From positions 5,079-56,358 of the forward strand of contig MGTJ01000046.1 of NCBI GenBank assembly GCA_001799395.1: 51,280 nucleotides of DNA, read 5' to 3'. The notes beneath the pieces were generated by a model, which was given only the letters and a program-made list of their open reading frames with translations, was not told where the DNA came from and did no database searches. Of the stretch, positions 42,048 to 50,526 are shown piece after piece. Numbering within the stretch: the stretch's first letter is position 1; each line of letters opens with the position of its first letter. The position numbers were made by a program, and so were the translations under genes. The stretch is from Desulfobacterales bacterium RIFOXYA12_FULL_46_15 (GTDB taxonomy: Bacteria > Desulfobacterota > Desulfobacteria > Desulfobacterales > Desulfobacteraceae).

Positions 42048-43121
42048 TTATAACTTTTTTCCCTTTAATTTGTATACATAAGCCAGTAATTCCGCAACAG
42101 CCTGGTATAATTCCGTCGGGACTTCACTGCCTATGTCTACACTCTTATACAAATTCCGGGCCAATTGTTTATCTTCCACCAGGGGAACATTATTTTCCCT
42201 TGCAATTCTCCTGATATTCTCGGCAACCGGGCCAGCTCCTTTTGCAAGGACTTTTGGAGCATCCATGGTCTTACCGTCATATTTCAAAGCAACGGCCAGA
42301 CGGGTCGGGTTTGTCACCACCACATCCGCATGGGGAACATCCGCCATCATTCTTTTCCTGGCAGCCTGGTGCTGGAGTTGTCTGATCCTGGATTTTACCA
42401 GAGGATCACCCTCGGTCTGTTTCATTTCATCTTTGACTTCTTTTTTGGTCATTTTCTGGTCTTCCAAGAATTTCCATTTCTGATAGGCGTAATCCAGAAC
42501 TGCCACCACAAACATGATCAGGCAAACCTTGACAAAAATCCAGAAAGAAACTTTCAGCATATACAAAAGAATATATCCCACACTGGTGTCGTATAAAAAT
42601 GGGGTCTGTGAAAGTTCCGTCTTAATCGAATGATAAGCAACCATAGAGATAACGCTAACTTTTATCAGGGTTTTTAAAAATTCTACAATAGCCCTGGATG
42701 TGAATTTCTGTTTAAACCCGTTGATGGGGTCAAGCCGGGAAAATTTAGGTTCCAGGGATTGCCAGGACACGGAAAATCCTACCTGTGCAAAATTCGAGAT
42801 CAAAGCAAATAAAACAATGACCGACATGACAGGGATACAGAGGATGATGATTTTTTGAGTATGATAGGCAAGAAGATTGATAATTTCAAGATGGGTTAAA
42901 ACAGGGATTTTATCAAATTTGAAATTATGCTGAAAAACAACTACAAGATTGTTATAGATATAAGAAGCTGAAAAATATAAAGCAATGACCCCTGTCAGAA
43001 GGACAAATACGGATGGAATTTCAATGCTCTTGGCTACCTGCCCTTCTTCACGGGATTTTAAAAGCTTCCGCGACGATGCATCTTCGGTTTTCTCTCCGCC
43101 GCTTTCCGAATCTTCAGCCAT
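42048..43121 (-). CDS. flhB: export apparatus switch protein FlhB
   Basis: 357 aa. Start AEDSESGGEKTEDASSRKLL, four membrane segments (about 35-210), linker KMTKKEVKDEMKQTEGDP, and the autocleavage site at about 271-274 in VVTNPTRLAVALKYDG. The usual motif is NPTH; here it is NPTR, with the cleaved Asn-Pro bond kept. FlhB controls the switch from hook to filament export. It overlaps nothing: 6 nt after fliR, and a good GGGGGTAAGG ribosome-binding region. A second C-terminal copy, FhlB, is at the end of the same operon. Confidence 0.97.
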   Translation of the reverse strand: MAEDSESGGEKTEDASSRKLLKSREEGQVAKSIEIPSVFVLLTGVIALYFSASYIYNNLVVVFQHNFKFDKIPVLTHLEIINLLAYHTQKIIILCIPVMSVIVLFALISNFAQVGFSVSWQSLEPKFSRLDPINGFKQKFTSRAIVEFLKTLIKVSVISMVAYHSIKTELSQTPFLYDTSVGYILLYMLKVSFWIFVKVCLIMFVVAVLDYAYQKWKFLEDQKMTKKEVKDEMKQTEGDPLVKSRIRQLQHQAARKRMMADVPHADVVVTNPTRLAVALKYDGKTMDAPKVLAKGAGPVAENIRRIARENNVPLVEDKQLARNLYKSVDIGSEVPTELYQAVAELLAYVYKLKGKKL

Positions 43122-43127
43122 TTTCCC

Positions 43128-43916
43128 TTACCCCCCGCCCATATAAAAAAGAAAATACATCAACAATTCCCTGAATTCGGATACATAGGTCCGGGTCATG
43201 ATGACGATGATCTGAAGAACAAACCCGAAAAGAACAAGCCCTGAAATAATCTGCAAGGGAAAGGCCACAATCATGACGTTCATCTGGGGAGAAAATTTTG
43301 CTACAAGGCCAAAAGCCACGCTGACGAATGTCAGGGAAACAATGACCGGTGCACCGATTTTTACGGATAATAAAAAGAGCTGGGCACCGATCCCGATAAC
43401 CTTGGCAAAGATAGCCTCATGCATCATGAAAAATCCCACGGGAACCAGTTTAAAACTGTCAACAGCAGCCAGGAACATGATATGATGACCATTCAAAAGC
43501 AGAAAAACAACCATACAGACCCAGTATCCAAGCTGATCCATGATGGATACATTGGCCCCGGTCTGGGGATCAACTACATTGATCATGGCATACCCCATCT
43601 GGAACCCTACGATCTGTCCTGCAAGCTGTACAGAGGCAAAAAACATCCTCATGCAAAGCCCGAGCGTAACTCCGATCAAAGCTTCAGCCAGGATCAAAAG
43701 CCCTGTGGATACGACAGTCATGGGGAATCTTGATAAATCAATGTCTACAACCGAATACAAAAGAAGGGAAACCACAAGGGCAAATCCCATTTTCAGCCTG
43801 TCCGGGAAAACCGTTGATGAAAAAACAGGAAGCATAAAAAGAAACATGCTGATTCTCAAAAGAACCAGCATATATGCCCTGAATTGATTTTGGTCTATGA
43901 CATTGAGAATATCCAT
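43128..43916 (-). CDS. fliR: export gate protein FliR
   Basis: 262 aa from the ATG at 43916. Six hydrophobic membrane segments, with AYMLVLLRISMFLFMLPVFS at the start, RLKMGFALVVSLLLYSVV, LGLCMRMFFASVQLAGQIVG, and VDPQTGANVSIMDQLGYWV. Part of the FliPQR gate. A longer frame from 43958 would overlap fliQ and adds a polar stretch atypical for FliR; AAGGG lies about 10 nt before the 43916 ATG. fliQ ends 13 nt upstream. Confidence 0.95.
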   Translation of the reverse strand: MDILNVIDQNQFRAYMLVLLRISMFLFMLPVFSSTVFPDRLKMGFALVVSLLLYSVVDIDLSRFPMTVVSTGLLILAEALIGVTLGLCMRMFFASVQLAGQIVGFQMGYAMINVVDPQTGANVSIMDQLGYWVCMVVFLLLNGHHIMFLAAVDSFKLVPVGFFMMHEAIFAKVIGIGAQLFLLSVKIGAPVIVSLTFVSVAFGLVAKFSPQMNVMIVAFPLQIISGLVLFGFVLQIIVIMTRTYVSEFRELLMYFLFYMGGG

Positions 43917-43929
43917 CTTTAAAGCACCC

Positions 43930-44199
43930 TTACCTGATGTATATGGGTATATTTTCAATCACATGAACGGTAAAAGTAGTGATTTTTTCCAGCATCCAGG
44001 GGGCGGCAAACAGAAGCCCTAAGAAAACCGCCAGAATTTTAGGAACAAAGGTAAGGGTCATCTCCTGGATCTGGGTAACCGCCTGGAAAACACTGACAAT
44101 CAATCCTACTGCAAGTCCGAGACCCAGCATGGGCAGGGAAAGATAAATCGTGAGGACAATGGCCTCTTTTGCAAATTCAACCACAAATTCCGGAGTCAT
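43930..44199 (-). CDS. fliQ: export gate protein FliQ
   Basis: 89 aa, exactly the usual FliQ length, from the ATG at 44199: TPEFVVEFAKEAIVLTIYLS, two membrane hairpin helices, and VSVFQAVTQIQEMTLTFVPK, the conserved segment. The longer frame beginning at 44247 runs into fliP and adds 16 residues not found in the family. Two bases separate it from the fliP stop. It forms the lower part of the FliPQR export gate. Confidence 0.97.
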   Translation of the reverse strand: MTPEFVVEFAKEAIVLTIYLSLPMLGLGLAVGLIVSVFQAVTQIQEMTLTFVPKILAVFLGLLFAAPWMLEKITTFTVHVIENIPIYIR

Positions 44200-44201
44200 G
44201 G

Positions 44202-44987
44202 TTATACACCGAAACTTTTCAAAAGGGACCCGCAAATCAAATGCCATCCATCCACCAGGACAAAAAGCATGAGCTTGAAAGGCAATGAAATCATAACCGG
44301 CGGAAGCATCATCATACCCATGGCCAGAAGTACGGAAGCGACCACCATGTCAATCACAAGAAAGGGAATATACAGGACAAATCCGATAATGAAAGCGGTT
44401 TTCAGCTCACTGATGACATAGGCGGGAATCAGCACCAGCAAAGACACATCTTCTCTTGTTTCCGGTTTTTTCATATCAGCCCCTTTTACAAAAAGGGCGA
44501 TATCACTTTCCCTGGTATTGATCAAAAGATATTTGCGAATCGGCGCCTGGGCCTTTTCAAAGGCTTTGTCATAGGTCATCTGCCTCTCCAGATAAGGGTT
44601 CAGGGATTGTTCATAAACTTCCAAAGCCACAGGTTTGATGATGAAAAATGTCATAAACAGGGCCAATCCCATGATCACCTGGTTGGGAGGGCTGGTTTGA
44701 ATCCCCATGGCCTGGCGCAAAAAATGGAAGACCACCACAAGCCGGGTAAAAGGGGTCATCAGGATCAGGATGGCCGGGGCCAGCGTAAGGATGGTCAGAA
44801 GGGCAATAATTTCAAGGACAACCACAACCTCTTCAGGGGTTTTTGCGGTTTCCATATTCAATTGAAGGGATGGGATGGGAAATGTCACTGCAAAGGCGGA
44901 CGAGCTTGCAATAAACAGCAGCAGCAGAGCTGACCCCACTGTTTTTATACATGAATGCCTTGTAGAAGATGATTTCGCCATTGTCAT
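44202..44987 (-). CDS. fliP: export gate protein FliP
   Basis: 261 aa. Signal peptide near 15-33 (VGSALLLLFIASSSAFAV), then LTLAPAILILMTPFTRLVVV, FHFLRQAMGIQTSPPNQVIM, later DMVVASVLLAMGMMMLPPVM and SLPFKLMLFVLVDGWHLICG, all FliP signatures. Four membrane segments. FliP is the core of the export gate in the MS ring. The ATG overlaps the fliO stop (ATGA); an ATG two codons later is also possible. Confidence 0.98.
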   Translation of the reverse strand: MTMAKSSSTRHSCIKTVGSALLLLFIASSSAFAVTFPIPSLQLNMETAKTPEEVVVVLEIIALLTILTLAPAILILMTPFTRLVVVFHFLRQAMGIQTSPPNQVIMGLALFMTFFIIKPVALEVYEQSLNPYLERQMTYDKAFEKAQAPIRKYLLINTRESDIALFVKGADMKKPETREDVSLLVLIPAYVISELKTAFIIGFVLYIPFLVIDMVVASVLLAMGMMMLPPVMISLPFKLMLFVLVDGWHLICGSLLKSFGV

Positions 44988-45373
44988 TTTTCTTTCCCAA
45001 GAGGGGAATCGGATTTATTTTCTTCCCGATTGCCGAGTTTCCGTCTCAATAAATCCGAAAACCTGAAAAACCCTGATTTATTCTCATTGTTTGGGAACCC
45101 GGCAGGATGATCCACAGAAGATATCTTTGTAATGCTTTGAGGGGTGACTCCCAATAAAAGGATATCTCCCATTACATCCACCATTACCAGCTTCTCTTTT
45201 GCAGAAAGATGATGGACACACACAAGCCGTATATAGTTTTCACCGCTTTTAAACCCTTTGAAGCCGGAAAACTTCCTGACCAGGTAAAACACCAGTATGA
45301 GAAGGGCCAGAACCAGGAACAGCATTGAAAAAGTTCTGGCAAAAGCAACCCATATCTCGGAAGATGTATTCAT
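44984..45373 (-). CDS. fliO: export apparatus assembly protein FliO
   Basis: 129 aa. One membrane segment near residues 13-31 (SMLFLVLALLILVFYLVRKF) then a cytoplasmic domain with IRLVCVHHLSAKEKLVMVDV and GDILLLGVTPQSITKI, the FliO/FliZ pattern. FliO helps FliP assemble and is not part of the finished gate. Start overlaps the fliN stop and stop overlaps the fliP start, both by ATGA, so translation is coupled. Confidence 0.93.
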   Translation of the reverse strand: MNTSSEIWVAFARTFSMLFLVLALLILVFYLVRKFSGFKGFKSGENYIRLVCVHHLSAKEKLVMVDVMGDILLLGVTPQSITKISSVDHPAGFPNNENKSGFFRFSDLLRRKLGNREENKSDSPLGKEK

Positions 45374-45702
45374 TCTGCAGATGCCAGGGATTTTACCCTG
45401 TCGATGGGGGTAATCACATCCGTGAGCCTGACGCCGAATTTTTCGTTTACAACAACAACTTCCCCCCTGGCAATAAGCTTTCTGTTGATATAGACTTCCA
45501 GAGGTTCTCCGGCAAGTTTATTCAGTTCGATGATGGACCCTTGTCCTAATTGAAGAAGGTCATTCACCAGCAATTTCGCCTTGCCTAACTCAACAGACAG
45601 CTCAAGAGGGATATCCAGGATAAAATCAAGCTCTCTTTCTCCTCTGGCTTCTGTCTCATCCATACCTTCAGGGGTTGCGCCACTTTTATTTTCATCTGCC
45701 AT
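45370..45702 (-). CDS. fliN: C-ring switch protein FliN
   Basis: 110 aa. After an acidic N-terminus comes one SpoA domain: LDFILDIPLELSVELGKAKL, LLQLGQGSIIELNKLAGEPL, VYINRKLIARGEVVVVNEKF and GVRLTDVITPIDRVKSL. FliN forms the base of the C ring, takes part in switching and docks the FliH-FliI export complex. The N-terminus lacks the CheY-binding motif that some FliN/FliY proteins carry. It begins 3 nt after the fliM stop. Confidence 0.97.
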   Translation of the reverse strand: MADENKSGATPEGMDETEARGERELDFILDIPLELSVELGKAKLLVNDLLQLGQGSIIELNKLAGEPLEVYINRKLIARGEVVVVNEKFGVRLTDVITPIDRVKSLASAE

Positions 45703-45705
45703 GGT

Positions 45706-46698
45706 TTAAGCCTCACAATCGGTTTTAATTTTATCTTTTACCTGGAACGCCTGGAACCCTCTTTGCACACCGGCAAACCCCGTGAGTTTCACAAGTCCGT
45801 CCACATAACAGACCAGGGGGTCGCAGGCATCATTATCAAGCTGGATAATATCTCCTTTCTGCATGTATATGAGCCTTTCTCCAGTGACTTCCGTTTTCCC
45901 GAGTTCTATTCTAAGGACGACTTCCGATTCCAGGATAACTTCCCTGATCATTCTTCTCCAGTTTGTATCTATTTCTTCCACTTCAGCCTGAACACCTGAA
46001 GATAATTTGTTTCTCATGGGCTCAATCATGGAATACGGATAACAGACCACAAGATTCCCGGCAGACTGCTCAAGTTCAATCTCAAACCGCGTCACAAGAA
46101 CAAGATCGGTCGGAAGAACAATGGCGGTAAACTGGGGATTCATTTCCGACCGGATCAGTGTGGTTTTCACAGGTTCAATGGGGGCCCAGGAAGCTTCAAC
46201 GTTTTTCAGGACTGCAACCACGGCTTTTTTGATCATTACTTCCTCTATATTGGTAAATTCACGCCCCTCTACCCTGGCTTTTCCAAGCGCCTCACCCCCG
46301 AAAAACGTATCGATCAGGTTATAAACAAGCTGGCTTTCAAGGACGATCAGCCCATGTCCCCTTAACGGCTCCATCCTGAATACATGAAGGCTTGTCGGAA
46401 CCGGCAGGCTTCGAACAAACTCAGAAAATTTTAATGTATCAAAAGGATTGGCGCTGACATCAACATTGGTTTGCAGCATTGAAGAAAGCGTCGCCCGAAC
46501 CTCCCTTGACAGTCTTTCATTGATGACGTCAAAGGTCGGCATTCTTGCCCGTACGACTTTATCCTGACTGGTAAAATCATAGGCAATAATACCCTCGACC
46601 TTTTCAGGCTTGCCTTTTTCCGCCGCGGTTTCAATTTCACCCGAGTCTAGTCCCTCTAAAAGACTGTCTACCTCATCCTGGGATAATATCTCGCTCAT
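45706..46698 (-). CDS. fliM: C-ring switch protein FliM
   Basis: 330 aa. Residues 3-15 (EILSQDEVDSLLEGL) are the CheY-P-binding motif, followed by a linker, the middle domain (RMPTFDVINERLSREVRATL, GLIVLESQLVYNLIDTFFGG) and a C-terminal SpoA domain (VVLRIELGKTEVTGERLIYM, KGDIIQLDNDACDP). FliM receives the chemotaxis signal and turns the C ring. The same N-terminal motif occurs eight more times in the protein at 35294-37114. It begins 4 nt after fliL. Confidence 0.98.
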   Translation of the reverse strand: MSEILSQDEVDSLLEGLDSGEIETAAEKGKPEKVEGIIAYDFTSQDKVVRARMPTFDVINERLSREVRATLSSMLQTNVDVSANPFDTLKFSEFVRSLPVPTSLHVFRMEPLRGHGLIVLESQLVYNLIDTFFGGEALGKARVEGREFTNIEEVMIKKAVVAVLKNVEASWAPIEPVKTTLIRSEMNPQFTAIVLPTDLVLVTRFEIELEQSAGNLVVCYPYSMIEPMRNKLSSGVQAEVEEIDTNWRRMIREVILESEVVLRIELGKTEVTGERLIYMQKGDIIQLDNDACDPLVCYVDGLVKLTGFAGVQRGFQAFQVKDKIKTDCEA

Positions 46699-46702
46699 AG
46701 GT

Positions 46703-47344
46703 TTATCGCTGCATTAAAAAATTTGTAAAATAAATATTCCGGATCATGACTTCAGAAAAAATTGAATTCATCTGTTTCAGCAGGTCGTATTTCAGCATGA
46801 TTTTACCTTCCGGACCTCTCAATTCCAACCAGGTCATCTCTTCTATCTTTCCTGTAATGATTTGCCTTATCTTATCTTCCATTGCCCTGACCTCTTTTTT
46901 ATAGCGCCGGTCGGAAAGCTCCAAAGACAGATTCAGACTGATAAGCTTCATATCTGACCCTTTCTTAAGCCGAATGCGGTCAAAAGGCTTTAGAACGATA
47001 ATATCTTCAAACACCGGTTCTTTTACTAGAGGTGTTACGGTTTTAACAACTTCTTTCCCGGAAGCTGCATCCTGATCGCCTTTGAGGTTTTCAGAGCTTT
47101 TCTGGAAAAACAACATCCCTCCTGTAATTAAACCGATAAAAAGAATTATACCGGCCACCGTGATGATCATGGCCTTTTTTGAGCTGAAAAAAATCCCGGA
47201 TATTCCCTTAAGCCCGGCAAATATAATATCCTTTAAATATTTCCCTTTGCTTTTTTTCATCCCATCCAAAGAAGCGCCTTCCATATCTTCCAACAGCTCC
47301 TCATCAAAATCACTTCTCATTTCTTTCAGGTTTTTTGCGCCCAC
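46703..47344 (-). CDS. fliL: stator-associated protein FliL
   Basis: 213 aa from a GTG at 47344. One membrane segment near 107-130 (AMIITVAGIILFIGLITGGM), a periplasmic FliL domain (MKLISLNLSLELSDRRYKKE, VRAMEDKIRQIITGKIEEM) and a FliL-like end (MIRNIYFTNFLMQR). FliL surrounds the stator and supports torque. The frame is open to 47494, but a sigma-54 promoter lies inside that extension with a start near 47380; the GTG has AGGAG 5 nt upstream and is downstream of the promoter, so it is preferred. First gene of the long operon. Confidence 0.88.
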   Translation of the reverse strand: MGAKNLKEMRSDFDEELLEDMEGASLDGMKKSKGKYLKDIIFAGLKGISGIFFSSKKAMIITVAGIILFIGLITGGMLFFQKSSENLKGDQDAASGKEVVKTVTPLVKEPVFEDIIVLKPFDRIRLKKGSDMKLISLNLSLELSDRRYKKEVRAMEDKIRQIITGKIEEMTWLELRGPEGKIMLKYDLLKQMNSIFSEVMIRNIYFTNFLMQR

Positions 47345-47390
47345 TACAACTCCTGGTATTTTGGTTTGGTATCTGCGTATCCTGATGAAT

Positions 47391-47406
47391 AGCAATCCCT
47401 GTGCCA
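47391..47406 (-). promoter_or_regulatory. sigma-54 promoter for the fliL-to-fhlB operon
   Basis: Minus strand TGGCACAGGGATTGCT, an exact match to TGGCAC-N5-TTGCW with the required 10-nt GG to GC spacing. Predicted start near 47380, a 36-nt leader before the GTG of fliL. Confidence 0.9.
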
Positions 47407-47603
47407 GAAATGCCATATTTTCATCTTTTTTAGCTGACGATACTGATAAAAAGTCTATGGAAACAAGTATAAATATACTGTCCATGATTTGCAAAGTATT
47501 TAATTTATTTGAATGGGCAGAAAAGAAAAAAGAATAAGGAGATTAAAAAGAAGGCCGTAAGACAGAACGATGTCAAGCAGGCTCTCACAGCGTCATAAAT
47601 ATG

Positions 47604-47641
47604 ACAGCAGGGGAAGTGTTTTAAGCCCTTACCCCTGCTGT
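47604..47641 (-). terminator. strong hairpin after flgE
   Basis: ACAGCAGGGG (47604-47613) and CCCCTGCTGT (47632-47641) are perfect 10-bp arms, extended inside by AAG/CTT. It lies 22 nt after the flgE stop and before the fliL promoter. There is no T run, so it may end transcription with Rho, or protect the 3' end. The rest of 47407-47603 shows nothing else. Confidence 0.5.
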
Positions 47642-47662
47642 TCCTGTTGTTGAAAATATGCT

Positions 47663-50464
47663 TTACCGTTTCATATTGATTACCGTCTGCATCATATCAT
47701 CAACCGTGGTAACCGTTTTTGAATTGGCCTGGAACCCTCTCTGGTTCACTATCATTGCAACAAATTCCTCGGAGATATCAACATTTGACATTTCAAGGGA
47801 ATTGGGGGCAATCGTACCGAGACCGTTTTCACCTGGTTTATTGGTAATGGCCCCCCCGCTTTCCCGGGTTTCCCTGAAAAGATTCCCGCCTTCATTGGAA
47901 AGCCCGTAATTATTCAGGAATTTGGCAAGGCCGACACGGAACAGGGGAATCAATTGTCCGTTGGAATAGACGCCGGTCAGGACACCGTCTGAGGCGACAT
48001 CAACCCCCTGGAGATCTCCTGCCGCATATCCGTCCGCATCCTGGAAAACCGTTGAAGAATTTTTCGAATACTGGGTAGTGGATAAGGAATCATTGACAAA
48101 ATTGGTTCCGTCATACTTGGTACCGATGTTAAGTGCAATATCGGTTTCCGTGGTCCCGAATTCACCGCCTAAAAAATCAGTTGTAAACTCATAATAGCCT
48201 GTCTTCCTGATATCATCTTTTTCTATCTCTGTCCAGGCCGTGGACCCCTTTATATCAAAGGATATCACACTCCGGTCATTATAAGGATGAGTGCTTGAAC
48301 CGTATTTCAACGCTTCGGAAAAGGAAAAGACAATATCCCGTTTATCAGTTTCATTTCCCGAACCGTCCAGATCAATCACCGCCTCGGTCTGATCCCCTTT
48401 TAATGTTGCATTGGGATATTCTATGGGAACCCGGTTGGGATTGGTGGTAAATCTGAAACTTTCGTTACCGGCAATCACACCGCCGCCTGCCGTGACGTTA
48501 AACTCCATATCAATGGTGAGATCAGAGTCGAAATCTATTGAAATCCCAGTGGTATATGATCCATTGGTAGAAATGACGGCGTTGGGATATTCCAGGGGAG
48601 GAGACGGGTCGATCTGGAATGCTATGGTCTGACCTGATGCAGTTGACAGGGCCTGGCCAAACGTATACCGGATCACACTGGGATTTGCCGTATTATTCGT
48701 ATCCCAGATCTGTAGCTGGACCTGGGTATTGGAGCTTAATGCCGTATTGATCAGAACAGAGCCGGTTGATCCGGTACCGGCACTGCCCGTCCAGGCAGAG
48801 CCGTCCCAGGTCAATGTCACGGTTGTTGCGACACCGGCCGTCGTGGCCGTTGCCATGGCACCCTCACCTTCAGCGCTGGATGTGGATATGATGCTCAAAA
48901 CCGGATCATTGGTCGGTACAAAGGTAAAAGTTTCACTGACAAAATCGGCATCCTTGAGCGGGTTATTCCAGTCCCATGCACCTAATCTTGCATCATAGAT
49001 AAGACTGATATCAGATGCCACCATGGTCATGTCATCTACATTGGCATAATTGAAACTGGTTGAAAGCGTGCTGATAGCTGCTGTATCATTGGTTGAGACA
49101 CCCGTGATCAGGGTTCCCGCCGAATAAGCGGAAGCAGGATTGCTCCAGTACCATTTTTCCGCAACAGGGTTCCATACAATACTCAGGTCATCGGCATCTT
49201 CATCCATAACACCCGGGGCATTAATTTCCATAGTTGTATTGTCATTGGCTGTATCACCGGAATAGGTCAGTCCTTCAATTCCCTGGATATGAAGATCATT
49301 TTTATTATTGATATCAAAACCGATATTGTCTGTTGCAACGGCAGGCTGGGCCAGCTTGATTTTCAGATCCGGGTCCACATCGGTTGCATCGTCCGGGGTC
49401 AATGTCAAATAAATATTCTGGTTATCCGAATAGACGATTTTTGCATTGCCGTAATTGTCCGGCAAATCAACCGCAGTGATCAGCCCATCATTGTTCACAT
49501 CGGTGAATGACCATGAGGAACCGTCGAATTCAAGACTGAAACCGTAACCGTCCAGGCCCATGGCATCATAATCCACAATCTCGTAATTCACATTATTAAC
49601 AGTATTTACGCCATTGGCGGTAAAATTACCGATACGGCCGGTGAATTTGCTCATGGTAAAATCCAGGATATCCCCGGAACTCTGGGAAAATTTAATGGTC
49701 CCACGGGCCAGGAGGCCCTTTGCATCAGTATTCTGGACAAGATTCCGGTTATCCTCCTCAGGATTCATGGTGATGATATATTCCCATTCCGTCCCGGTTT
49801 TCTTGTCATAAAAAATACTGACATCATGGGTACTGCCAAGGGCATCATAAGCCTTGACAACGGTCTGGTATTCATAGGTGCCGGAAGTAATATAGGGAGT
49901 ATCACTGGAATCCCATATATTGGACAGGACAACTGCCTTTGAAACAGCATCTGCATCAAGGTTTGTTATGGCAGTAATGGCTTCGCTCTTTTTAGGCGGG
50001 CTTGTGAACTCAGACAGCACCAGATCGGTAATGGAACCGACATCTTCACCGGTTTCATCATCCAGGTTCCAGCCCTGGACCACATAGCCTTCGGGATTGA
50101 CAAGCTGACCTGTTTTATCAAAATGGAAATTACCGGCCCGGGTGTAAAATGTATTTTCAGAATTTGACTGGCGAATGATAAAAAAACCGTCGCCGCCAAT
50201 GGAAAGATCTGTTGTATTTCCTGTGGATTCAAAAGACCCCTGGTTAAAATTCTGCGACACAGACCCGACAGCCATACCTCTACCCATCTGGGCACTGCCT
50301 GCCTGGGTAGCCACACTTTCATACAGGGTATCGGCAAAGGTCGTTCTTCCCTTCTTATACCCAATGGTATTCAGGTTGGAAATATTGTTGCCCACAACCT
50401 GCAGGGCATTTCCCATATTCTTCAACCCACTGGTGCCTGTAAAAAGTGAACTTGATAAAGACAT
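47663..50464 (-). CDS. flgE: flagellar hook protein FlgE, enlarged
   Basis: 933 aa against a usual 400-500. The N-terminus (SLFTGTSGLKNMGNALQVVG, NNISNLNTIGYKKGRTTFAD) and core (GDGFFIIRQSNSENTFYTRA) are standard, as are the last 100 residues (LGTIAPNSLEMSNVDISEEF, VAMIVNQRGFQANSKTVTTV). About 500 residues are inserted between, built from W-x-x-x-NP modules. A dockerin-like Ca-binding loop, DVNNDGLITAVD, is at about 321-332, and further acidic loops DFDSDLTID and DLDGSGNETD occur later. FlgE is exported and forms the hook. GGAGAGGG precedes the ATG; flgD is 62 nt upstream. Confidence 0.97.
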   Translation of the reverse strand: MSLSSSLFTGTSGLKNMGNALQVVGNNISNLNTIGYKKGRTTFADTLYESVATQAGSAQMGRGMAVGSVSQNFNQGSFESTGNTTDLSIGGDGFFIIRQSNSENTFYTRAGNFHFDKTGQLVNPEGYVVQGWNLDDETGEDVGSITDLVLSEFTSPPKKSEAITAITNLDADAVSKAVVLSNIWDSSDTPYITSGTYEYQTVVKAYDALGSTHDVSIFYDKKTGTEWEYIITMNPEEDNRNLVQNTDAKGLLARGTIKFSQSSGDILDFTMSKFTGRIGNFTANGVNTVNNVNYEIVDYDAMGLDGYGFSLEFDGSSWSFTDVNNDGLITAVDLPDNYGNAKIVYSDNQNIYLTLTPDDATDVDPDLKIKLAQPAVATDNIGFDINNKNDLHIQGIEGLTYSGDTANDNTTMEINAPGVMDEDADDLSIVWNPVAEKWYWSNPASAYSAGTLITGVSTNDTAAISTLSTSFNYANVDDMTMVASDISLIYDARLGAWDWNNPLKDADFVSETFTFVPTNDPVLSIISTSSAEGEGAMATATTAGVATTVTLTWDGSAWTGSAGTGSTGSVLINTALSSNTQVQLQIWDTNNTANPSVIRYTFGQALSTASGQTIAFQIDPSPPLEYPNAVISTNGSYTTGISIDFDSDLTIDMEFNVTAGGGVIAGNESFRFTTNPNRVPIEYPNATLKGDQTEAVIDLDGSGNETDKRDIVFSFSEALKYGSSTHPYNDRSVISFDIKGSTAWTEIEKDDIRKTGYYEFTTDFLGGEFGTTETDIALNIGTKYDGTNFVNDSLSTTQYSKNSSTVFQDADGYAAGDLQGVDVASDGVLTGVYSNGQLIPLFRVGLAKFLNNYGLSNEGGNLFRETRESGGAITNKPGENGLGTIAPNSLEMSNVDISEEFVAMIVNQRGFQANSKTVTTVDDMMQTVINMKR

Positions 50465-50526
50465 AATCCCTCTCCTAATTATTAAGACTCAACACTGTTG
50501 ATCATTTATAACAAATCTTGATACCT

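Noticed and set aside
43917-43958. Longer fliR start
   Set aside because: It overlaps fliQ and adds a polar segment not seen in FliR; the ATG at 43916 has a suitable upstream AAGGG.
47345-47494. N-terminal extension of fliL
   Set aside because: The sigma-54 promoter lies inside it and would leave this part untranscribed; the GTG at 47344 has a good AGGAG.
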